A DNA stretch of 64,000 bases from Desulfobacula sp. (lineage in GTDB: Bacteria; Desulfobacterota; Desulfobacteria; Desulfobacterales; Desulfobacteraceae), in contig JAMPXP010000006.1 of the NCBI GenBank assembly GCA_023701135.1, positions 124,001 to 188,000 of the forward strand, read 5' to 3'. A program made the position numbers and the translations under genes. Below, in pieces: positions 35,705 to 44,148 of this stretch. Position 1 is the stretch's first letter. The number at the start of each line of letters is the position of its first letter. Under the pieces are notes generated by a model that did not search any database, was not told the origin of the DNA, and saw only the letters and a program-made list of their open reading frames with translations.

Positions 35705-36778
35705 ATGGCTGAAGATTCGGAAAGCGGCGGAGAGAAAACCGAAGACGCGTCGTCGCGGAAACTGTCCAAGTCCCGTGAAGAAGGACAGGTGGCAAAGAGT
35801 GTTGAAATCCCTTCCGTCTTTGTTCTTCTGACCGGCGCCATTGCCTTGTATTTTTCCGCTTTTAATATCTATCACAAGCTGATGGGCGTGTTACAATTTA
35901 ACCTTGATTTTAAAAAAATTCCCCTGTTGACAGAGCTTGAAGTGGTTCGATTGCTGGCCTATCACACTGAAAAAATCATCCTCATGTGTATCCCTGTCAT
36001 GGGGGTCATTGTTCTGGCCGCCATGGTTTCAAATCTTGCCCAGGTCGGTTTCACAATATCCTGGCAATCTCTGGAACCCAAACTGTCCAGGCTGGACCCC
36101 ATCAATGGGTTTAAGCAGAAATTCACCTCACGGGCCGTTGTGGAATTCTTAAAAACCCTTATAAAAGTGGGCGTTATTTCCATGGTGGCCTATAACGCCA
36201 TCAAGGCGGAACTGGTTCCCATAACATTTCTTTATGACACCAGTGTGGGATACATCCTTCTATACATGCTCAAGGTCTCGTTCTGGATTTTTGTCAAGGT
36301 CTGCCTGTTCATGCTGGTGGTGGCCATACTGGATTATGCCTATCAGAAATGGAAATTTCTGGAAGAACAGAAAATGACCAAAAAGGAAGTCAAGGACGAG
36401 ACCAAGCAGACCGAGGGTGATCCCCTGGTAAAATCCAGGATCAGGCAACTCCAGCACCAGGCGGCCAGGAAACGAATGATGGCCGATGTTCCCCGTGCGG
36501 ATGTGGTGGTGACCAACCCGACCCGTCTGGCCGTTGCCCTGAAATATGACGGCAAGACCATGGATGCTCCGAAGGTGCTTGCAAAAGGAGCCGGGCCCGT
36601 GGCCGAGAATATCAGGAGGATTGCAAGGGAAAATGATATCCCTCTGGTGGAAGATAAACAATTGGCCCGAAACTTGTATAGCAGTGTAGATATCGGCGGG
36701 GAGGTTCCGACGGAATTATACCAGGCCGTTGCGGAATTGCTGGCCTATGTTTACAAATTAAAAGGGAAAAAACTTTAG
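35705..36778 (+). CDS. flhB: flagellar export switch protein FlhB with NPTR instead of NPTH
   Basis: The 357-residue protein has four membrane helices (about residues 35-210) and a cytoplasmic domain that selects substrates. It opens with the usual EKTEDASSRKLSKSREEGQV segment. The autocleavage motif reads NPTR (Asn271-Pro272-Thr-Arg) instead of NPTH, followed by LAVALKYD. Asn and Pro, the cleaved pair, are kept; His is replaced by Arg. Cleavage may still occur but could be slower. A small FlhB-tail paralogue (FlhX) is at the end of the same operon. Confidence 0.95.
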   Translation: MAEDSESGGEKTEDASSRKLSKSREEGQVAKSVEIPSVFVLLTGAIALYFSAFNIYHKLMGVLQFNLDFKKIPLLTELEVVRLLAYHTEKIILMCIPVMGVIVLAAMVSNLAQVGFTISWQSLEPKLSRLDPINGFKQKFTSRAVVEFLKTLIKVGVISMVAYNAIKAELVPITFLYDTSVGYILLYMLKVSFWIFVKVCLFMLVVAILDYAYQKWKFLEEQKMTKKEVKDETKQTEGDPLVKSRIRQLQHQAARKRMMADVPRADVVVTNPTRLAVALKYDGKTMDAPKVLAKGAGPVAENIRRIARENDIPLVEDKQLARNLYSSVDIGGEVPTELYQAVAELLAYVYKLKGKKL

Positions 36779-36837
36779 GCGGCGGCAGGAATTTGGCGAT
36801 TTGTGTCAAAGTTTGATTTGAAACACCTGGAGTGCAA

Positions 36838-38937
36838 ATGGCAATGAATTTAACCGGAATTATTGCAGGGATCAAAAAAGAATCATCCGATATTCTGATG
36901 GTGTTCGCTTTTATCGGAATCTTATTGGCCATGATCCTGCCTTTGCATCCCATCATTCTTGATTTTTTTCTGGCATTGAATATTTCTTTATCTATCGTTG
37001 TGCTGGTTACCACCATGTATACCACAGCTCCCCTGGAATTTGCCATTTTCCCCTCCCTTCTTCTGGTCTTGACCCTGTTCCGTCTCTCCTTGAACGTGGC
37101 ATCCACCCGTCTGATTCTTTTACACGGCAATGAAGGTCCCCTTGCGGCCGGTGCAGTGATCAAATCCTTCGGCAGTTTTGTGGTGGGCGGGAACTATGTG
37201 GTGGGATTTATAATTTTTGCGATTCTGGTTCTGATCAATTTTCTGGTTATTACCAAAGGTGCGGGCAGGATTGCCGAAGTTGCAGCCAGATTTACCCTGG
37301 ATGCCATGCCCGGAAAGCAGATGGCCATTGACGCGGATCTTAATGCCGGCATGATCGATGAGGATGAGGCCAGGGCAAGGCGAAAAGCCATTGCAAAGGA
37401 AGCCGAATTCCATGGGGCCATGGACGGCGCCTCAAAATTTGTCCGGGGAGATGCCATTGCCGGTATTGTCATTACCATCATCAATATTGTGGGTGGATTT
37501 GTTATCGGTGTGCTTCAACAGGGGATGGAAATGAAAGAGGCGTTGACCGTCTATACACTTCTCACCGTTGGGGATGGTCTGGTGTCCCAGGTACCGGCCC
37601 TTCTCATCTCGGCTGCAGCAGGTCTCCTGGTTTCAAGATCAGGCTCTGAGATGAAAATGGGGGCAGAGTTTGCCAAACATCTTTTTTCTAGCGCAACTCC
37701 GGTTTTTATCGGGGCCGTGATCGTGTTCGGTATGGGGCTCATACCCGGCCTTCCGACACTTCCTTTTATGACATTGGGCCTGGTGATCGGTACTCTGGCC
37801 TGGTATTTTTTAAGGGAGGATGAGGTGAAAAAGGAAGAAAAAAGATTAGGGGCAAAGGTGGAAACAGAAGAAGAGGGAACCGGCGCTCCTGAAGATGTGG
37901 ATCATCTTTTAAATCTGGATACCATAGAGCTGGAAGTCGGGTATGGGTTGATTCCCCTGGTGGATAAACAACAGGACGGGACGCTTCTGGGAAGAATCAG
38001 GGCCATCCGGAGGCAGTTTGCCACGGAACTGGGCATTATCATCCCCCCCATTCATATCCGGGACAATCTCAATCTGAGCCCGGCCCAATACCGCCTGATG
38101 ATCAAAGGGGTTGAAACCGCATCAACGGAGCTAATGGTCAATCATTATCTGGCCATGGACCCCGGAGGCATGGCCCAGAAAATTGAGGGGATTGACACGG
38201 TTGAGCCGGCCTTCCATCTTCCGGCCAAATGGATTCCCCCGGAACGGGAGGAAGAAGCCAAGTTTGCCGGATATACCGTAGTGGATAATTCCACCGTCAT
38301 CGCCACCCACCTGACGGAGATCGTACGGAATAATGCCCACAACCTTCTGGGCCGTCAGGATGTCCAGCATCTGATGGACAATCTGGCCAAGACAAATCCC
38401 AAGGCTGTGGAAGAGATAGTCCCCGGTCTGCTATCGCTTGGGGTGGTTCAAAAGGTGCTTCAGAACCTGTTAAGGGAAAGAATTTCCATCCGGGATATGC
38501 TGACCATTGTGGAAACCCTTGCCGATTTCGCCCCGGTGGGAAAGGATCCGGATCTTTTGACCGAATATGTAAGGCAGAGAATTGCCAAAGGAATGATTGC
38601 CCCCTATCTCCAGGAAGGCAAGGCACTGCATATCCTGACCCTTGACCGGAACCTGGAGGAGATTTTAACCAAAAATATTAAACATACGGATCATGGTGCC
38701 TATCTTGCCCTGGACCCGAGGTTGTCGGAAGAAATCATAAAGGCTGTGATAAAAGAAGTGGAGCGGCAGGTGGTGGCCAATACTCAGCCTGTGCTTATGA
38801 CAACCCCAAGCCTGAGAAGGCATCTCAGAAAATTGATAGAGTCCTCTTTGCCCGCTGTTTTTGTGGTGTCCCATGCAGAAATAGTGGATGGTATTAACCT
38901 GCAGGCAATCGGAAAGGTGAGTTTGAAGAATGAATAG
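36838..38937 (+). CDS. flhA: flagellar export-gate protein FlhA
   Basis: The 699-residue protein has an N-terminal eight-helix membrane domain (about residues 20-330). It contains the FHIPEP-family signature region (SLNVASTRLIL, GAVIKSFGSFVVGGNYVVGF and FTLDAMPGKQMAIDADLNAG). The C-terminal cytoplasmic ring domain (about 360-699) binds chaperone-substrate complexes. Length is typical. GGAG lies 5 bases before the ATG at 36838; a GTG at 36832 is also in frame. It overlaps flhF by 8 bases. Confidence 0.97.
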   Translation: MAMNLTGIIAGIKKESSDILMVFAFIGILLAMILPLHPIILDFFLALNISLSIVVLVTTMYTTAPLEFAIFPSLLLVLTLFRLSLNVASTRLILLHGNEGPLAAGAVIKSFGSFVVGGNYVVGFIIFAILVLINFLVITKGAGRIAEVAARFTLDAMPGKQMAIDADLNAGMIDEDEARARRKAIAKEAEFHGAMDGASKFVRGDAIAGIVITIINIVGGFVIGVLQQGMEMKEALTVYTLLTVGDGLVSQVPALLISAAAGLLVSRSGSEMKMGAEFAKHLFSSATPVFIGAVIVFGMGLIPGLPTLPFMTLGLVIGTLAWYFLREDEVKKEEKRLGAKVETEEEGTGAPEDVDHLLNLDTIELEVGYGLIPLVDKQQDGTLLGRIRAIRRQFATELGIIIPPIHIRDNLNLSPAQYRLMIKGVETASTELMVNHYLAMDPGGMAQKIEGIDTVEPAFHLPAKWIPPEREEEAKFAGYTVVDNSTVIATHLTEIVRNNAHNLLGRQDVQHLMDNLAKTNPKAVEEIVPGLLSLGVVQKVLQNLLRERISIRDMLTIVETLADFAPVGKDPDLLTEYVRQRIAKGMIAPYLQEGKALHILTLDRNLEEILTKNIKHTDHGAYLALDPRLSEEIIKAVIKEVERQVVANTQPVLMTTPSLRRHLRKLIESSLPAVFVVSHAEIVDGINLQAIGKVSLKNE

Positions 38938-40033
38938 GAAAGTTTATAAAGCCGAGAATATTCAGCAAGCCATTGCGACCATTAAAGAAGAGCTGGGATC
39001 AGATGCCATGATCCTGAGTACGCGGAAAATCAAACGGAAGCTCTCCGATCCCTACGCAAAGGAAATGTTTGAAGTGGAGGCCGCCGTCCCTCCCCCGAAA
39101 AAGGACGACAAAAAAGACAGGGGGCATCTGATGGAGGCCATTCAGGATGATATCGCCCAGATCAAGGATATGATCTCCATTGCCGGATTTGGAAGCGGGA
39201 TGCACAATATGGTCTGCAATCATTTTGAGTCCGTGGGTGTTCTTGCCTCCCTGCTCAGGGCCGGCGTCAGTGAAACCCTTGCCGGCGCCATTATTCAGAA
39301 GGCAAGCGTTTCCATGGACAACACGGCGGATCAACAGGAAAAAATCAAATCCCTTAAAAAATATGTAATGAAGGAATGCCTGAGCCGCGTTGCCGTCCGG
39401 GATTATTTCTGCCGGGACAATACCTCCGGAGTTCCCCATGTAGCCGCCTTTATCGGCCCCACCGGCGTGGGCAAGACCACCACCATTGCCAAACTTGCCG
39501 CCATGCTGACCTTTCAGAGAAAAATGAGGGTGGCCTTGATTTCCATCGACAATTACCGGGTGGGCGCTTTTGAACAGCTCAAAGCCTATGCGTCCATCAT
39601 GGGGTTATTATGCGTACCGGCTTTCAGCGCCCAGGATCTTCTCTGCGCCCTGGACCGGATGAAATCCATGGATATGGTCCTTATTGATACGGCTGGGCAC
39701 AGCCATTTTGATAAACAGAGGATCGACGAAATATTGAAATTGATTCAAGCGGATTTTAGGATTTCTGCTCATTTGGTCTTGAGTGTTACCTCTGAATCGA
39801 TTATTATGCAGGAAGCCGCCTCTGCTTTTTCAGTATTTGGTCCGGATACGGTAATTTTTACAAAGGTTGATGAAACCAGAAGATGTGGTAAAATATTGGA
39901 CCAGATCAATGATTTTAAATTGCCTGTTTCTTTGATTGCAAACGGGCAGAGGGTCCCTGAGGATTTGATGGTGCCCGATAAGCAGGAATTGCTCAAGATC
40001 ATTCTCGGGAAGGGATCAAAGGAGATAATTTAA
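38930..40033 (+). CDS. flhF: SRP-type GTPase FlhF
   Basis: This 367-residue GTPase sets where flagella form and how many there are. The N-terminal part begins with the usual FlhF segment (AENIQQAIATIKEELGSDA, then MILSTRKIK). The NG domain has G1 GPTGVGKTTTIAKLAA (about residues 175-190), SIDNYRVGAFEQLKAYA, G3 DTAGH (about 251) and G4 TKVDE. Followed by flhG, it suggests polar flagellation. It overlaps flhA by 8 bases. Confidence 0.96.
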   Translation: MNRKVYKAENIQQAIATIKEELGSDAMILSTRKIKRKLSDPYAKEMFEVEAAVPPPKKDDKKDRGHLMEAIQDDIAQIKDMISIAGFGSGMHNMVCNHFESVGVLASLLRAGVSETLAGAIIQKASVSMDNTADQQEKIKSLKKYVMKECLSRVAVRDYFCRDNTSGVPHVAAFIGPTGVGKTTTIAKLAAMLTFQRKMRVALISIDNYRVGAFEQLKAYASIMGLLCVPAFSAQDLLCALDRMKSMDMVLIDTAGHSHFDKQRIDEILKLIQADFRISAHLVLSVTSESIIMQEAASAFSVFGPDTVIFTKVDETRRCGKILDQINDFKLPVSLIANGQRVPEDLMVPDKQELLKIILGKGSKEII

Positions 40034-40034
40034 G

Positions 40035-40928
40035 TTGAATCAGGCAAAAGGACTTCAAAACGTTGTGAAAGACCGGGCGTTTTCAAGACGGAATGCAACG
40101 GCAATATCCGGCCCCACCGTCCTTCCGCGAGTGATCGCCGTTACCAGCGGAAAGGGAGGCGTCGGAAAAACCAATATCGTTGCCAATGCAGCCGTTTCCC
40201 TAAGCCGCATGGGAAAACGGGTGGTGATTATTGATGCCGATGTCGGTCTTGCCAATATCGATATTATTTTTAATTTAAGGCCTGAATTCAATATCAGGCA
40301 TGTCATCAATTCTGAAAAAACCTTGAAAGAAGTCATGGTTCAATCGGAACACGGGATTAAGATTCTTCCGGGCGGTTCCGGGTTTGCAGACCTGACCCAA
40401 TTGGGAGAGGGTGAAAAACTCAATCTTCTGACGGAGTTTGAAAGCCTTGCGGATCAAGCTGATATTATCTTTGTGGATACCGGCGCCGGGATTTCCGCCA
40501 ATGTATTATATTTTAATTCAGCCTGTGATGACTGTGTGGTCATCGCCACCAACGAGCCCACCTCCATTACCGATGCCTATGCCATGATGAAGGTCATGTC
40601 CCGGGAATATGGGACAAAATATTTTAAACTGATCGTCAACATGGTCGATTCCGAGGCCGAGGCCAAAAAAGTATATGGTTCCCTGAGTGGCGCCCTGGAT
40701 AAATTTTTAAAAAATGTGGTGCTGGAATATGTGGGTCATATTCCCTTTGACAGACAATTGCAGCAATCGGTTCAGAAAAGGGGGCTGGTCATGGATCGTT
40801 TTCCGGATTCGGCTTCTGCCCGGGCCATCCATGAAATAGCCGTTAGCCTTTCGAGGCGGCCGTTAAAAAACAATTCCAACGGGAATCTGACATTTTTTAT
40901 GAGCAGGGTTTTTCAAACCACAACCTGA
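40035..40928 (+). CDS. flhG: MinD/ParA-type ATPase FlhG (FleN/YlxH)
   Basis: This 297-residue ATPase limits flagellar number and stimulates FlhF GTPase activity. Near its N terminus is the short Gln-rich segment (MNQAKGLQNVV) that contacts FlhF, then deviant Walker A TSGKGGVGKTNIVANAA (about residues 37-53), DADVGLANIDI, and the switch DTGAGIS. The start is TTG at 40035 with AAAGGAG upstream, directly after flhF. Confidence 0.94.
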   Translation: MNQAKGLQNVVKDRAFSRRNATAISGPTVLPRVIAVTSGKGGVGKTNIVANAAVSLSRMGKRVVIIDADVGLANIDIIFNLRPEFNIRHVINSEKTLKEVMVQSEHGIKILPGGSGFADLTQLGEGEKLNLLTEFESLADQADIIFVDTGAGISANVLYFNSACDDCVVIATNEPTSITDAYAMMKVMSREYGTKYFKLIVNMVDSEAEAKKVYGSLSGALDKFLKNVVLEYVGHIPFDRQLQQSVQKRGLVMDRFPDSASARAIHEIAVSLSRRPLKNNSNGNLTFFMSRVFQTTT

Positions 40929-40947
40929 CAGGACACACCGGCGTTAT

Positions 40948-41694
40948 ATGCAAACCAAGAACCGGGGAAATAAAACAGAGAGCAACCCATGGCGGGAAAA
41001 AACCATTGTTGAGTATGCCTATCTGGTAAAGCATATTGCCTCAAGATTTGCCATGCGCGTTCCCTCCAGCGTTTTTTTCGGTGAACTGGTGTCTGCAGGA
41101 TCCCTGGGCCTTATCGATGCCGTGGATAAATTCGATCCTTCCAAACATGTCAGCCTCAAAACCTATGCCCAGTATCGGATCAAAGGCGCCATTTTGGATG
41201 AACTGCGCAGCATGGACACCTACTCAAGGTCCATGAGAAAAAAGATCCAGGACATTACACGGGCCGTTAAAGCCATTGAAGAGCGGAAAGGCGCATCGCC
41301 CACGGATGAGGAAATATGCAGGGAGCTGAACGTTTCCCTTGAAACGTATCATGATATGCTGACCAATATTCATGGGGCTTCTGTTCTGAGCCTGGACGAG
41401 TTCATCAAAACAAAACAGAATGATACCTGGTCAAAAACAAGGTTTCAATCCGGCATTAAGGAAGAAGAGACCCCGGCCGATTCTTTTGATAGGGAAGAAT
41501 TGAAACAGATTATGGCAGAGATCATCAAGACATTGGGCCGGAAAGAACAGATGGTGGTTTCCCTGTATTATTACGATGAATTGACCTTAAAAGAAATCGG
41601 CGAGGTGCTTTCGTTGACCGAATCGCGTATCTGCCAGATTCATTCCGCGGTTCTGCTCAAGATGAAGGCCAGGCTCGAGGACGAGTTTAAATAA
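40948..41694 (+). CDS. fliA: flagellar sigma factor FliA (sigma-28)
   Basis: This 248-residue sigma factor directs late flagellar genes. Region 2 runs from VEYAYLVKHIASRFAMRVP through GSLGLIDAVDKFDPS and YAQYRIKGAILDELRSMD; region 3 is short; region 4 has the HTH LTLKEIGEVLSLTESRICQI. It is transcribed from the sigma-54 fliL operon, giving a cascade. No flgM anti-sigma gene is found in the window. Confidence 0.96.
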   Translation: MQTKNRGNKTESNPWREKTIVEYAYLVKHIASRFAMRVPSSVFFGELVSAGSLGLIDAVDKFDPSKHVSLKTYAQYRIKGAILDELRSMDTYSRSMRKKIQDITRAVKAIEERKGASPTDEEICRELNVSLETYHDMLTNIHGASVLSLDEFIKTKQNDTWSKTRFQSGIKEEETPADSFDREELKQIMAEIIKTLGRKEQMVVSLYYYDELTLKEIGEVLSLTESRICQIHSAVLLKMKARLEDEFK

Positions 41695-41705
41695 AGAGGT
41701 GCAAA

Positions 41706-43250
41706 ATGTCCGACCCGATAATCGAAGAAGACGGTTTAATTTCTCAGGATGATATTGACAGGCTTATGGAATCCTCTTCCAGTGAAGAGGCCCAGGATAA
41801 AATGGCCGAGGAGAGTGACCTGGCGGATGAATTGGGAGAGCTTTCCCAGGATGATATCGACAGCCTCCTGAATTCAAATGTATCAGGCCAAGCGGATTCA
41901 TTGGGTGAACCGGATGCGTCAGCGACGGAAGACGGCGAAATGGAACTCATTTCCCAGGATGATATCGACCAATTGATGAATTCAAACCCCGGATCCGGGG
42001 AAAGCCTTCCGGTTCCTGACGAGGATGAAGACTTTGAAGAGCTGTCCCAGGACGATATTAAAGCCCTCATGGGAGCCCAGGATAAAAAAAATGAAGAGGA
42101 AGGCACGATACGTCAGGATGATTTCGTCATCAACGAATCCGAGGCCGACAGTGTGTCGGACTGCCTCATTACCCAGGCCGCCCTTGACAAACTGATGGAA
42201 AATGTCACCCTGATCCCTGATCCGGTTATTGCCGATGAAACACCACCGGCTGAAACAGAATCAGCCGGCAGCCCTGGATCCGATGCCGATACAATATCCT
42301 TGGACATATCCGACGCGGATACGGAAGATTTTTTAAAACCCGGATCTGATACGGATGTTCTTGAATTGAACGATGACAGGGAAGATGTCACCCAGGAAGA
42401 TATTGATGCACTTCTCTCAGAACCGGATGATGATGAGGAAGCCGAAGATGATGTTCTCATTTCCCAGGATGATATTGATACCCTCCTCATGGCGGCGGAC
42501 CAGGAGGACGAAGATGTCCTGGGGGATCTCATGGACAAGGGTATGGATATCGGCCTTGATGAAGACCTCTTTGAAAAAGAACCCTCTGGTGAAACCGGAG
42601 AAAAAGAGGATGAGGAAATCGGAAATGAAGCGGACGATGAGGGCGTAGATGAAGATGAAAATGAAGATCAGGTCGTCCTTCAGGGAGAGGATGAAGTCAC
42701 CCTGCAATCGAAAAAGAAAAAAGCCGGATCTCCCCGGATCAAAAAAAAGCTGGTTCTGGCCTTTGCCTCTTTCCTGGTTCTGCTCGGAATTGCAGTGCCC
42801 ATAAGCTATTTTCTCTTTTTTTCAAGTGGTCAGAAACCTGAGGAGGTTATTGTGAGCACTTCCCAACCGCCTGCGGTGAGCCCGCAAAGAGAGGTCGAGA
42901 TTGATACTGTCGAATCGCCTGCCAAGCCATTGGTGGAAAATAAAAATTCAGGCAATATGGTTTTAAAGGATTTTATCATATTGGCACCTGATATTTCAAA
43001 ACAAATGACCTATATCACCGCCGATATCTCCATTGATTATGCCGATCAGAAAGCCTCTCAGGAAATCCGGAAGAACCTGTCCTATTACCGGGATTTGATT
43101 TATGACGCCATCGGCAAGAGCCTGGTTGCCGAGAAACAGGAAGATATTACAGAAGAGGAAATTCTTTCCAGAATTGAAACCGTATTGCGTTCGGCATTGC
43201 CCGGAGATTCCATCAGCCGGGTCAGTTTTCTATCATTTAAGATCAGCTGA
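41706..43250 (+). CDS. FliL-like membrane protein with seven FliM-type CheY-binding motifs
   Basis: The 514-residue protein has three parts. Residues 1-335 are very acidic and apparently disordered, with seven motif copies: 11-21, 46-55, 81-91, 113-122, 154-164, 228-237 and 251-261. Most read SQDDIDxLL/M, almost the CheY-P-binding peptide of FliM (SQDEVDSLL here). Then KKKK and RIKKK precede one membrane helix (about 349-372). The C-terminal part (about 410-514) resembles the FliL periplasmic domain (VLKDFIILAPD, TADISIDYAD). Positive charges before the helix put the motifs in the cytoplasm. It lies just after fliA. The architecture is unfamiliar to me; a CheY-P-concentrating role is inference. 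Confidence 0.85.
   Translation: MSDPIIEEDGLISQDDIDRLMESSSSEEAQDKMAEESDLADELGELSQDDIDSLLNSNVSGQADSLGEPDASATEDGEMELISQDDIDQLMNSNPGSGESLPVPDEDEDFEELSQDDIKALMGAQDKKNEEEGTIRQDDFVINESEADSVSDCLITQAALDKLMENVTLIPDPVIADETPPAETESAGSPGSDADTISLDISDADTEDFLKPGSDTDVLELNDDREDVTQEDIDALLSEPDDDEEAEDDVLISQDDIDTLLMAADQEDEDVLGDLMDKGMDIGLDEDLFEKEPSGETGEKEDEEIGNEADDEGVDEDENEDQVVLQGEDEVTLQSKKKKAGSPRIKKKLVLAFASFLVLLGIAVPISYFLFFSSGQKPEEVIVSTSQPPAVSPQREVEIDTVESPAKPLVENKNSGNMVLKDFIILAPDISKQMTYITADISIDYADQKASQEIRKNLSYYRDLIYDAIGKSLVAEKQEDITEEEILSRIETVLRSALPGDSISRVSFLSFKIS
41736..42488 (+). repeat. dispersed SQDDID motif repeats
   Basis: Seven short repeats encode [LV]xxQxxxxxL[LM] peptides separated by 22-63 acidic residues. 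At DNA level four copies share CCAGGATGATAT or a one-base variant, and a fifth reads CTCAGGATGATATTGA. This suggests spread by local duplication. Copy 5 (LITQAALDKLM) is the most diverged. Confidence 0.85.
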
Positions 43251-43261
43251 GGGGAGATAGG

Positions 43262-43564
43262 ATGACAACCATACCGGGTCACAATCTGGTCATTCAGCAG
43301 TCCGGGGTTGCTCAGGAAATAACCCATCCGACAACCACACCCAAACCGTCCCCGGAACAGGCGGCTGTTCTCCAGCAAGCCGGGGAAGTCCTTAAAAACT
43401 CAACGGTTCAGGAGTTTGAAGAATCTGAACGGCTGAAATTGAAAAAAGAGAAAGAATCACTGGTCGCAAAACAAAGGAAAAAAGAGCATAAAAATAAGAA
43501 AAGGCGGGAAGATCTGGAACAGGACCCCGATGCAACGGGAAAGCTTGTGGACACCATCATATGA
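43262..43564 (+). CDS. hypothetical basic protein in flagellar operon
   Basis: I do not recognise this 100-residue protein. The N-terminal half is Pro/Thr/Gln-rich (THPTTTPKPSPEQAA). The second half is a highly charged helix (SERLKLKKEKESLVAKQRKK), followed by DLEQDPDATGKLVDTII. There is no signal or membrane segment. It has a strong GAGGGGA ribosome site and overlaps the next gene by 4 bases (ATGA), so it is translated with its operon neighbours. Confidence 0.7.
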   Translation: MTTIPGHNLVIQQSGVAQEITHPTTTPKPSPEQAAVLQQAGEVLKNSTVQEFEESERLKLKKEKESLVAKQRKKEHKNKKRREDLEQDPDATGKLVDTII

Positions 43565-44148
43565 TTAAATTATTTTCAGTTGAATTCTGGGTGGCGATTC
43601 TTTTTTTCATCAATTTTTCCCTGGTTTTGTTCGTTTTCATACTTATCCGGAAAATGAACGGATTTCTAACTGAACAAGCCTTTCAAGCCACTTTTGAAAA
43701 AGAAAGGGAAGAAAATGATCCGGTCTCGGACACGGCGTCGGATATCATGGACATGCTGGAGCCCTTGGTCAAGGATTCCAGGGAGGCAGCCATTCAGTTT
43801 GACGAGCAGATAAAGGATAAGAAAAGACTCATTAAGAGCTTGAATGATGCATTGGATTCCCGGATCATCAATATCAACCTTTTGTTGTCCCGGGCCGATG
43901 CCATGCAGAAAAAAATCGAAGAAAGGCAGGCCGAATCCGGCAGGATCCTTGCAGATCTCTCAAGGGATGGGGCTGTGGAGGTTTCGGCAGGCACCTTGGA
44001 AAACCAGCAGCATCAGATCCTTAAAATGTATCATCAGAACTATGATATTGATACCATTGCCCAGGAATTATCCATACCCAGGGGTGAGGTTCAACTGGTA
44101 GTGGACCTGAAGAAAAAATTCCTGGAAATGGAAAAGAACAGCAGATGA
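43561..44148 (+). CDS. membrane-anchored coiled-coil protein, DUF2802-like
   Basis: This 195-residue protein has one N-terminal membrane helix (FWVAILFFINFSLVLFVFIL, about residues 8-27), a coiled-coil middle (about 75-130) and a C-terminal helix-turn-helix-like end (MYHQNYDIDTIAQELSIPRG, then EVQLVVDLKKKF). The layout matches small unknown proteins of flagellar operons annotated as DUF2802/DUF6115. Function is not known. It overlaps both neighbours by 4 bases, indicating tight co-translation with the protein before it and the FliK-like one after it. Confidence 0.75.
   Translation: MIKLFSVEFWVAILFFINFSLVLFVFILIRKMNGFLTEQAFQATFEKEREENDPVSDTASDIMDMLEPLVKDSREAAIQFDEQIKDKKRLIKSLNDALDSRIININLLLSRADAMQKKIEERQAESGRILADLSRDGAVEVSAGTLENQQHQILKMYHQNYDIDTIAQELSIPRGEVQLVVDLKKKFLEMEKNSR

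Noticed and set aside
41736-42488. Repeats in the multi-motif gene read as a CRISPR or satellite array
   Set aside because: The spacing is irregular and everything is in frame within a gene, so these are protein motif repeats.
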